A stretch of DNA of 21,845 nt. Origin: a virus. Below are positions 1 through 6,347 of the stretch, piece after piece; the first letter of the stretch is position 1; each line of letters begins with the position of its first letter. The position numbers and the translations under genes were made by a program. The stretch is taken from the IMG/VR virus record IMGVR_UViG_3300034062_008862, positions 1 to 21,845 of that record. One strand, given 5' to 3'. A model generated the notes under the pieces. The model ran no database searches and was not told the origin of the DNA. It was given only the letters and a program-made list of their open reading frames with translations.

Positions 1-12
1 GACCACCCCTGA

Positions 13-52
13 TTGATGGTATCCAGCACAGGTTGATGGCATCCAGCACAGG
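13..52. repeat. Tandem 20-bp direct repeat (two units)
   Basis: Two adjacent 20-bp units, 13-32 and 33-52, read TTGATGGYATCCAGCACAGG and differ at one base (T/C). They lie outside the tRNA remnant, on the presumed host side of the prophage junction. Only 84 bases of this flank are visible, so I cannot say whether the repeat continues to the left. No function is evident. Confidence 0.7.
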
Positions 53-84
53 CTCCATGCTGAGCTGGCGGCGATTGCGGACGA

Positions 85-126
85 TGGGGGTCCCGAGGAT
101 CGAACTCGGCTAAGGCGAATTATGAG
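85..126 (-). other. tRNA 3'-half remnant (Met-like, CAT), presumed phage attachment site
   Basis: Read on the minus strand this is the 3' part of a tRNA. It has a 7-base anticodon loop CTCATAA (120-126), 3' anticodon strand TTCGC (115-119), a 5-base variable loop, T stem CCGAG/CTCGG around loop TTCGATC, acceptor strand GACCCCC (86-92) and discriminator A (85). No CCA is encoded. The bases where the 5' half should be (127 onward) give neither GCGAA nor a D arm, so the gene is cut inside the anticodon arm. Phages using tRNA genes carry the 3' half and displace the host copy, leaving exactly such a stub at the end away from the intact tRNA. The orientation therefore puts the prophage to the right, with an intact tRNA and probably the integrase beyond the window. 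The variable loop CTTAG is slightly unusual. The att role is inferred. Confidence 0.6.
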
Positions 127-297
127 TCAGTCCGGAAGCCTTGCCGGCCAATGGATCTCGGAGGAGCTGTGCCTACAGGATGCCTAACAGCGGTCGCAGC
201 TGTTCCCATTTGCGCAACGTAGGGACTTCCGGCAGGGGCCGGTCTCACGGTCACGGGTCCCACCAGTAGCGGCTCGCCTGCGGTTCTTTCCCAGCCC

Positions 298-315
298 CAC
301 ACCAGCCCTGGTGTG
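298..315. promoter_or_regulatory. Perfect 8-bp palindrome, candidate operator
   Basis: CACACCAG (298-305) and CTGGTGTG (308-315) are perfect inverted arms around CC. A second small inverted repeat, CGGGA/TCCCG, sits at 332-344, and a -10-like TACAAT lies at 346-351, just before the first gene of the element. I find no good -35 at the right distance. The arrangement suits an operator controlling the left-end gene, but this is inference. The rest of 127-370 shows nothing else I can name. Confidence 0.35.
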
Positions 316-400
316 CATACCGGGGAGCAACCGGGAAAATCCCGCTACAATTCGTCGCAGATGAGCCTCATTGATACCGGATGCGGCTCGACCGGCGACC

Positions 401-1582
401 ATGGGCATGTCCATCTCAAGAGAGCGAGCTGAGACCCACACCAGCGCAGTAGAGGGCCGGGCCCTGCAGGCTGGGATCGCTCTTGCAATGCAGCACAGAG
501 CGGCGGCGGAGCTGGCCGAGGCCAGCAGGGTGAAGGCGTTCTCCTCTGCGCTCGAGACGAGTTTCGGAAGGAGCCTGAGCGCAGACATGGAGATCGGGCG
601 CCTGATCTCAGCCGATCTGCACCGCCTCCAGGGAGTCGCAGCGGGCATCTCCGCCTTGCAAGGCATCAACCCTCTGCTGGAAGCGGAGCGAGAGCGACGG
701 GAGCGGCTTGCGGAAATGCTCAATCCCAGCCGCGGCTTGATGGAGGCCCTTCGCGTACAGACCAGTGGATTGGAGCGGATCGCTGAGGCCAGCAGCGCGT
801 CGCTTCGCCGGATGGCGGAGGCCTGCGCCCCCCGCATCGCCCCCATGGAGATCGGACTGGGACTCAATGCCATCTCCGCCCTGGGCTCGATCGGCAACCT
901 CGCTGCCGTTGCTGCCCTCGCAGATCTGCACGTTCCGGTTCGTATCCATGCGGTCCCGCGCCTGCCTGCGCAGAGCGCCCCTCGACCTGGAAGATGCCGG
1001 GAAGCGTTCCTGGACGGACCGCCGTTCAGCCCAGTCCGGGAAGCCCCGAGCCATCCAGAGCCGACTGACTGGCTTGAGGACGGTCTCGATGACGAAGGTG
1101 GCCGGAGGGTCCTGGAGCAGCTGAGTCGGTTCGTGCGCTCGGAGGAGATCCCCAGCGATGCCCGAGAGGGGATGGACTTTCTTCTGGCGTTGTGGAAGCT
1201 GAAAAAGACTGGCATCAGCAAGGCGGAAAGGCACAAGCTCCACATGACCGTTGTGGACTTCCTCAGGCAGCAAATCGGCGTGTTGTCTCCCGCTGGTGGC
1301 CTCCACCAACTTGCGAGTGGCTTGCTGGTTCCTCACTCCCACAGCAAGACGCCTGCCCCGGACTTCGCTCCCGAGATCTTTACGACGCAGCAGTTGGCCA
1401 AAAAGTTGCCTTCGACAACAGACACCCTGAAGCGTCATGCGAAAAAAGCCTGTGAGAATGGGCCACTGCCCCAGCCGATGCCTGCTTTCTCTGGCTGGTT
1501 CGTCGTGGCGCAGAGTGACCCCAGGGGCGGCCAGGGTTGTGGCTGGAAGTTTCAGCAACGCCGCGAGCTCCAGGACAGCTGA
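401..1582 (+). CDS. Unrecognised protein, first gene of the prophage
   Basis: A 393-residue protein I do not recognise. The start is uncertain: TTG 371, ATG 401 and ATG 407 are all in frame and none has a clear Shine-Dalgarno. The N-terminal 180 residues are Ala/Arg/Glu-rich and predicted helical, with many heptad-like stretches. The middle is Pro-rich. The last 70 residues form a compact basic block that begins FTTQQLAKKLPSTTDTLKRH, a helix-turn-helix-like pattern, and ends with a Gly/Trp-rich segment (GQGCGWKF). DNA binding by the C-terminus is possible but not shown. It stands alone between the attachment site and the packaging genes, where temperate phages often keep regulators, excision functions or accessory genes. 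Composition is GC-rich like the phage core. Two long minus-strand open frames opposite it lack any protein character and are shadows. Existence as a gene is likely; function is unknown. Confidence 0.65.
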   Translation: MGMSISRERAETHTSAVEGRALQAGIALAMQHRAAAELAEASRVKAFSSALETSFGRSLSADMEIGRLISADLHRLQGVAAGISALQGINPLLEAERERRERLAEMLNPSRGLMEALRVQTSGLERIAEASSASLRRMAEACAPRIAPMEIGLGLNAISALGSIGNLAAVAALADLHVPVRIHAVPRLPAQSAPRPGRCREAFLDGPPFSPVREAPSHPEPTDWLEDGLDDEGGRRVLEQLSRFVRSEEIPSDAREGMDFLLALWKLKKTGISKAERHKLHMTVVDFLRQQIGVLSPAGGLHQLASGLLVPHSHSKTPAPDFAPEIFTTQQLAKKLPSTTDTLKRHAKKACENGPLPQPMPAFSGWFVVAQSDPRGGQGCGWKFQQRRELQDS

Positions 1583-1713
1583 GCTGGCTTGTCCGGTCTG
1601 ACGAGCTGAAAGCATTCATATTCCGGCCACCAATGGGAGTCCTATTCATAATCAAGGTGACAGATCGGAACAGTTAGGCCCAATAGAGCAGCCTCAGTCC
1701 TGACGGGAATATC

Positions 1714-1731
1714 TAGAATCTGACAGTCAGA
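1714..1731 (+). promoter_or_regulatory. Possible promoter -10 and palindrome before the terminase genes
   Basis: The 159-base gap between the left-end gene and the small terminase holds a -10-like TAGAAT (1714-1719), overlapping a 13-base palindrome TCTGACAGTCAGA (1719-1731). No convincing -35 is present. It is the only promoter-like spot in front of the packaging genes. Weak evidence. Confidence 0.25.
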
Positions 1732-1741
1732 GCTGAAGCTG

Positions 1742-2332
1742 ATGGCCGCTCAAGGTGAGCCACAAGAGAGCGGCCCAGCCGTTGACATCCAGGACGTTCA
1801 TGTTGATCCGATCGAGGATCTACGTGGGGCTCCTGGTGAGGAAGATGATGATGGCCAGCCGCTCTGGCCAGCCCAGAAGCAGGCATCAGCCTCGCGGGCA
1901 GGGAGGAAATCCACGGCAGGGGGCTCAGCCCGGCATCCCCGCTGCAGCCAGCCTCCCCGATCCACCAAGGACAAGCCCTTCGCTCCCAGGCCCAGTCGGG
2001 GGGAGGTGGAACGGCGGATCGCGGAGGCCCAGCTGTGGATCGCCCAGCGGCTGCCGCTGATCAGGATTCGGGACAATGCTGCCCAGAGCTGGGGGGTGAC
2101 CAACACCAAGACGGTGAACCGTTACCTCAACCTGGCCCGCGAGCGGATGGTGGAGGAGCTGATCTCCGACCGCCGCCGTCACCAGGCCGAGCAGATCTTC
2201 GCGCTGAATGAATGCGCCCGCCGGGCGATGGACGCGGAGCAATTCTCGGCAGCGGTGGGCGCCTTCCGGGTGATCGCCGAGATTGGCGGCCTGCTCCGGG
2301 CCCCGATCAAGCCGCCGGAGGCAAGGGGCTGA
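1742..2332 (+). CDS. Probable terminase small subunit
   Basis: 196 residues. The small subunit recognises phage DNA and delivers it to the large subunit for packaging. The call rests mostly on position: its stop overlaps the start of the large terminase in a TGATG junction, the normal order. The C-terminal half fits too. Residues 88-135 are helical with a helix-turn-helix-like segment (NAAQSWGVTNTKTVNRYLN), followed by two long helices (136-185) of the kind used for oligomerisation. Residues 1-82 are low-complexity, acidic then Ser/Arg-rich, and look poorly conserved, so the true start may be further in. I find no obvious Shine-Dalgarno before ATG 1742. It could be another small DNA-binding packaging protein, but that is less likely. 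Confidence 0.6.
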   Translation: MAAQGEPQESGPAVDIQDVHVDPIEDLRGAPGEEDDDGQPLWPAQKQASASRAGRKSTAGGSARHPRCSQPPRSTKDKPFAPRPSRGEVERRIAEAQLWIAQRLPLIRIRDNAAQSWGVTNTKTVNRYLNLARERMVEELISDRRRHQAEQIFALNECARRAMDAEQFSAAVGAFRVIAEIGGLLRAPIKPPEARG

Positions 2333-4032
2333 TGGGGCGCATCGCTTCCACCACCAGGGGCATGGCCGCGGCAGCAAGCGATGGAGGCCTGCTGCTTGCT
2401 CCCGCCACCGACCTCTGGGGCGACTGGGGTCTGCTGGCCGTTCCCGATCCCGACCGGGCGACAACGACCCGCCAAGGCCTGCTGTTCCGCGACTTCATCC
2501 GCACCGCCTTTCCGACCTTTCAGTTCCACCGGCTGTCCGAACTCCTGATCGAGCTGTTGCAGCAGGTGGCCGATGGGCAGCTGACGCGCCTGATCGTCTG
2601 CTGTCCTCCGCGCCACGGGAAGAGCCAGTTGGTGTCACGCCTGTTCCCCGCCTACTGGGTGAGCCGGCACCCGGAGCTGTTCTGCGCCATCGCCAGCTAC
2701 TCCGGTGAACTGGCCTATGCCCACAGCCGTGAGGCGCGGCACTACTTCCGCCTCACCGGCCATGCCCTCTCCAAGGACTCTGCGGCCGTGGGCAACTGGC
2801 TCACCCCACAGCGCGGTGGCTGCATCGCGGCCGGGGTGCGGGGACCCTTCACGGGGAAGGGCTACAACCTCGGGATCATCGATGACCCCTACAAGGGTCC
2901 TGAGGATGCCAAGTCGGCCCTGCAGCGGGAGCGACTGATCGACTGGCTCAAGAGCGTCTGGTTCACACGCGCCGAACCGGGCCTCACTGCAGAGGGTGCC
3001 CTGCTGCCAGCGGCGCAGGTGGTGGTGCAGACCCGCTGGGACCACCACGACATGACCGCCTGGCTCCTGGAGCAGGAAACCGAGGAAAACCCGGAGCACT
3101 GGACGGTTCTGAACCTGCCGGCCATCGCTGAGCCCGAGGCAATTTCTATGCAGATTCCGCATACCTGCAAGAAGGTCCACGACTGGCGCCAGCCCGGCGA
3201 GCCGCTCTGCCCGGAGCGGGTGCCGCTGGCGGTGCTGCAGCGCATCCGCACCCGCCTGGGCTCCTATTGGTGGAACGCGCTGTATCAGCAGCGGCCCAGC
3301 CCGGCGGAGGGCCTGCTGTTCCGCAAGGACTGGATTCAGTCGCCGCTACCGATCACCCCCGGCCAGCCCCGGCGCTACGCGCCCTTGGTGCTGAGCTGCG
3401 ACCTGAGCTTCAAGGACGGCAAGGACAACGACGCCTGCGGCTTTGCGCTGCTGGGTCTGCTGGAGCCTCAGCGGCATCCAGCGGTGGAGGCGCGGCGCCA
3501 GGGCTTGACGCTGGCTGCCAATGCCGCCGGAGCCCAAGGAGCGCCGAGGGGTGTGAATGCCACTCACCCCCTTTCTGGTGGCCCAGACCCATGGGCGGAG
3601 CTGCAGATCGAGGCGCTCTGGGCCCACCGGCAGCGGCTGGATCTGCCGGGGGTGATCAAGTTCTTGTTGGCCTCGTTGGCGTCGCTGGAGCGTCAGGGAC
3701 TGCGCCCCAATGCCGTCCTGATTGAGGACGCCGCCAACGGGCCGGCTGTCTGCCAGCTGCTCAGGCGTCAGGTGCCGGGGCTGATCGCCATCCCGCCCAA
3801 GGGCAGCAAGGCTTCCCGTGCCCATGCCGTGGCCCCCTTGGTGGAGGCGGGCCAGGTGCGCTTTGCCCGCAAGGCCAACTCCCTGGTGGAGGAGCTGCTG
3901 GCCTTCTCCCCCCGCGGAGGGGTGGACGACCAGGTGGATGCCTTCTGCCTGGGGGTGCTCTGGATCGAGGCCCAGTTCTGGCGGGGTCGGGGCTACGGCA
4001 GCTCGCCGGTGCCGATGTTGTTTTCCAGGTAA
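2332..4032 (+). CDS. terL: Terminase large subunit (ATPase + nuclease)
   Basis: 566 residues counting from ATG 2332, chosen because it overlaps the upstream stop by one base; an upstream in-frame start at 2212 would run through the small subunit. The motor packages phage DNA into proheads and cuts concatemers. The ATPase domain has Walker A PPRHGKS (92-98) and Walker B LGIIDDP with acidic pair D184-D185. The RNase H-like nuclease domain has its first Asp at 357 (LSCDLSFKDGKDND), the second acidic site in LIED (465-466) and the third in DDQVDAF (532-536). All expected catalytic residues are present. Between the first nuclease strand and the segment DLPGVIKFLL there is an Ala/Gly-rich stretch of about 40 residues (roughly 380-420) that looks like a lineage insertion. 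The length is normal. The PPRHGKS form is typical of the family with the psiM2-type C-terminal domain. Confidence 0.93.
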   Translation: MGRIASTTRGMAAAASDGGLLLAPATDLWGDWGLLAVPDPDRATTTRQGLLFRDFIRTAFPTFQFHRLSELLIELLQQVADGQLTRLIVCCPPRHGKSQLVSRLFPAYWVSRHPELFCAIASYSGELAYAHSREARHYFRLTGHALSKDSAAVGNWLTPQRGGCIAAGVRGPFTGKGYNLGIIDDPYKGPEDAKSALQRERLIDWLKSVWFTRAEPGLTAEGALLPAAQVVVQTRWDHHDMTAWLLEQETEENPEHWTVLNLPAIAEPEAISMQIPHTCKKVHDWRQPGEPLCPERVPLAVLQRIRTRLGSYWWNALYQQRPSPAEGLLFRKDWIQSPLPITPGQPRRYAPLVLSCDLSFKDGKDNDACGFALLGLLEPQRHPAVEARRQGLTLAANAAGAQGAPRGVNATHPLSGGPDPWAELQIEALWAHRQRLDLPGVIKFLLASLASLERQGLRPNAVLIEDAANGPAVCQLLRRQVPGLIAIPPKGSKASRAHAVAPLVEAGQVRFARKANSLVEELLAFSPRGGVDDQVDAFCLGVLWIEAQFWRGRGYGSSPVPMLFSR

Positions 4033-4036
4033 GCCA

Positions 4037-4561
4037 ATGAGCCAATCACTCAATCCGTCCCATTCCCATCGGCCCTACCCCAGGGTTGTCGCTTATCCAC
4101 CCAAGCCACGGCGCCATCGGCCGGTGAACCCTCATGCCGCAGCCAATGCGTTGGCGCTGCAACACCGCGACATCGCCGCCACCGTGGCCGGCAACATCTC
4201 ACGCCGGACTGGTCATCCAAAGGAAGACCTGGAGCAGATCGCCATGCTCGGAATCATCCAGGCTGCGCGCCGCTACTCACCGGAGCGAGGGTCGTTTCGT
4301 CCCTATGCACGTACCTATGCCAATGGGGAGGTGTATCACTACCTGCGGGATAAAGGGTTCTTGATCAAGGTGCCAGCGAGCTGGAGGGAGTTACATGCAA
4401 GAGGCATGCGAATGCAAAGAATGGGAAACTCAATACAAGAAGTTCTCTCTCGTCTAAAGGTAACTCAGGATAAATGGCGAATAATCTCGCGCGCGTGCGG
4501 ACAGAGAGTAGTGTCTATGGAAGAAGACTCGCGGCTTGAACAAGTAGGCAATCGTTCATGA
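4037..4561 (+). CDS. Phage-encoded sigma-70 family factor lacking region 4
   Basis: 174 residues, starting 4 bases after the large terminase. Residues 36-110 match sigma region 2 of the SigB/SigF type, with the characteristic series EDLEQIAMLGIIQAARRYSP, RGSFRPYA, GEVYHYLRDKG. Residues 111-165 look like a shortened region 3 (KVPASWRELHARG, then an LSRLKVTQD helix and VVSMEED). The protein stops where region 4, which contacts the -35 box, would begin. It would bind host core RNA polymerase and direct it to promoters with only a -10-type element, as T4 gp55 does. That comparison is by architecture, not sequence. Base composition falls from GC-rich to nearly balanced at about 4380, inside the gene, and the low-GC cassette follows. 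The missing region 4 may therefore be natural or the result of recombination. Sigma identity is strong; the target promoters are inferred. Confidence 0.85.
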   Translation: MSQSLNPSHSHRPYPRVVAYPPKPRRHRPVNPHAAANALALQHRDIAATVAGNISRRTGHPKEDLEQIAMLGIIQAARRYSPERGSFRPYARTYANGEVYHYLRDKGFLIKVPASWRELHARGMRMQRMGNSIQEVLSRLKVTQDKWRIISRACGQRVVSMEEDSRLEQVGNRS

Positions 4562-4580
4562 TTTCTCATCTTTGATCCTG

Positions 4581-4602
4581 CTGTCACGCGGATCAGCAGA
4601 TT
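4581..4602. repeat. Small inverted repeat after the sigma gene
   Basis: CTGCTG and CAGCAG arms, separated by 10 bases, lie about 20-40 bases past the sigma stop in the gap between two convergent genes. A weak stem-loop is possible. No T run follows, so a terminator role is doubtful. The rest of 4562-4723 shows nothing recognisable. Confidence 0.25.
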
Positions 4603-4723
4603 CTCTGGGCCTTCCACTAGCGTCGTAGGGGCTAGCTGAGCTTGACCTGATTACATCTACAGCTGGCAACGAAGTAATCCGGCGCGGCGTGTAGAGAGAA
4701 GCTGGGATGGGGTCCGACATGAT

Positions 4724-6160
4724 TTAGATCGCGGGTTTGAGATAGAAGTTCCAAAATGTGTTTACTAACATCAAATCCTTCGTCATAACTCTAAAAACGC
4801 AATCAGAAATTTTTTCTCTGAGCTCCAAAGCATGATCGCTCTCAACCAAATCAAACTCCAAGCTCTGCAGTATGATTCTACGCACAAGCTCTGCGCACTT
4901 GTCAATGCTTCGCACCACAAGTACACCATTTGAAACTCCCGTGTCTAGATTGATCTGAATTCCCAGCGGATGGGAATCTCTAAGTGTCCTTGCTCGAGTA
5001 TCAAAATGAGCCTGCATCTTGGCAAAAACAAGACTTTTTAAATCAGCAACATCGACTTGTTCCCTGTTCGAGCACCATTCTCTCACTCTGTGATCTGTCC
5101 ACGCAAGTTCTGGAGCATAGATGCGAAGCTGCTCAAGCAGCAAGCTGGCCTCCCCTTCCGCCGGGGATCTATCTTCATGCAACCCCGCAAAGTGTTGTTT
5201 AAAATATTCATCTGTCACTTCAGGAATATAAGCAACGACAGGCTTTCCTTGGGCAAGTGTTGAGGCTAGCTCAGAGTCTTTACCAAGTGTGTCGCTTTCT
5301 TGGGCAAGATATATTGTGCAGCTTGCGCGCCTTAGCATTAGCGCTTCGGCGAGGCCTTTGTCTATCCTATTTTGGCAATATGCCTGAGTCGGATCGAACC
5401 ATCTTAGCTTAAGCTCGCTGAGAGCATGATGCTGAAAAATTTTAGTTGTTATCCTGTTGATTGCCTTGAACTCATGCCTTTCCCGCATTGACGTAGCCAC
5501 ATAAACGTCAAGATGATCTGATGCTAAATAGGCTTCTTGGTTTCTCTTGGCTGTTTCTACTGCTTGCAATCGCCTCCCTTCGAGTTCAAGCATTTCAGGG
5601 TTACCTGGGTTCGCGCTTAGAGCATCTTTAATCTGTCTCTCTATGAGATACCCAGTCAAATATGTGTCTTTTGAGTCAATCTCGATATGTGGCAGTATCG
5701 GAAGGTGTCGAGATTTAAATTTGTAGTCCGCTATCGGCTCTAGATTGAGAAGAGTTCTGCGCAAGTTGACATCTCTAGACAATATCTTAAAGCCGTACTT
5801 AACATTGCCGAACAGGAGAATCGCGAGCTTTCTGAATCTGTTGACAGCATCGTTGAGCTGCTCGCTCGACTCAAAAGCCAATCCAGGTTCGTACTCTGTC
5901 TTTCCATCTAGCAAATATCGAAAAAACTGACTCGTAATGCGATCAAAGCCAAACAGCAAAAGTAGTTCATTTAGCTGGCTGTACCCGAGCCCCTCCCCCG
6001 GCGCATTAAGCACGGACAAGCCAGGGACAGAAGCGTCAATCTGAGCGCTTTGTCCAGTCAACTTCGAAAGTAGCTCCTTTATTTCCGAGTGATTCACTTG
6101 AGTGCCAACAATGGACCAAGCCTCCATCTTAGTCTGCGCCAAGTCCTGAGTCAAGTTCAA
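4724..6160 (-). CDS. TIR/nucleoside-deoxyribosyltransferase-like protein, candidate anti-phage or exclusion gene
   Basis: 478 residues, reversed and AT-richer than everything around it. The start is TTG 6160, with AGAGG about 10 bases before it; ATG 6127 is the alternative. Residues 1-210 are mainly helical and unrecognised. Residues 216-315 form a Rossmann-like core: LDVYVATSMRERHE, then FDPTQAYCQNRIDKGLAEAL, a strand CTIYLAQESD, and DSELASTLAQGKPVVAYIPE. The Glu at 297 followed by GKPVV matches the catalytic Glu region of nucleoside deoxyribosyltransferases and TIR-like NAD-cleaving effectors. The C-terminal domain (398-478, HPLGIQINLDTGVSNGV onward, ending FWNFYLK) is unknown to me and could be a sensor. 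Proteins of this build are often defence effectors. A solitary reversed cargo gene inside a phage packaging operon suits superinfection exclusion. The fold is moderately sure; activity and role are inferred. Confidence 0.7.
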   Translation of the reverse strand: MNLTQDLAQTKMEAWSIVGTQVNHSEIKELLSKLTGQSAQIDASVPGLSVLNAPGEGLGYSQLNELLLLFGFDRITSQFFRYLLDGKTEYEPGLAFESSEQLNDAVNRFRKLAILLFGNVKYGFKILSRDVNLRRTLLNLEPIADYKFKSRHLPILPHIEIDSKDTYLTGYLIERQIKDALSANPGNPEMLELEGRRLQAVETAKRNQEAYLASDHLDVYVATSMRERHEFKAINRITTKIFQHHALSELKLRWFDPTQAYCQNRIDKGLAEALMLRRASCTIYLAQESDTLGKDSELASTLAQGKPVVAYIPEVTDEYFKQHFAGLHEDRSPAEGEASLLLEQLRIYAPELAWTDHRVREWCSNREQVDVADLKSLVFAKMQAHFDTRARTLRDSHPLGIQINLDTGVSNGVLVVRSIDKCAELVRRIILQSLEFDLVESDHALELREKISDCVFRVMTKDLMLVNTFWNFYLKPAI

Positions 6161-6313
6161 GTATCAATAGCCTCTGAATCTGAGTTCATTGGTTTGCGAA
6201 TTATTGCCTTGACCCCTGTCCCGTTAGGGTCTGGGTGGAAGGCATGGCGTTCAAGAACTGGCTTGTATTCATGCTCAGGCGAGATATAAGCATGATTGCT
6301 GCTGATTTGAGTT

Positions 6314-6347
6314 GACATGGCAATAGGTTTCAGCATCCCTCCATGTC
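6314..6347 (+). promoter_or_regulatory. Late-gene element copy 1 (TGGCAATAGG within a 7-bp inverted repeat)
   Basis: TGGCAATAGG (6318-6327) is the core shared with copies at 9623, 12677 and 18280. Here the downstream GCRGTGA part is absent. The core is instead framed by GACATGG (6314-6320) and CCATGTC (6341-6347), a perfect 7-bp inverted repeat. The proposed portal start (TTG 6348) follows immediately. The element lies between the reversed low-GC gene and the portal. The remaining 6161-6313 is AT-rich and shows nothing I can name. Its role, promoter or 5'-UTR structure, is inferred from the set of four. Confidence 0.55.

Noticed and set aside
85-126. Complete tRNA gene
   Set aside because: No partner for the 3' anticodon strand, no D arm and no 5' acceptor strand follow. 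Only the 3' half is present.
184-1615. Long minus-strand open frames opposite the first gene
   Set aside because: They are rich in Arg/Ser/Pro without ordered patterns and arise from the GC-rich codon use of the plus-strand gene.
1678-1700. Possible fifth late element (CCCAATAGAGCAG) 61 bases before the small terminase start
   Set aside because: Only CAATAG is shared, the flanking bases differ and no matching stem with the start-proximal side was found. It is too weak to include.
6312-6340. TTGACA before copy 1 as a normal -35 box
   Set aside because: No -10 hexamer lies 16-18 bases downstream, and the other three copies have no TTGACA at this place.
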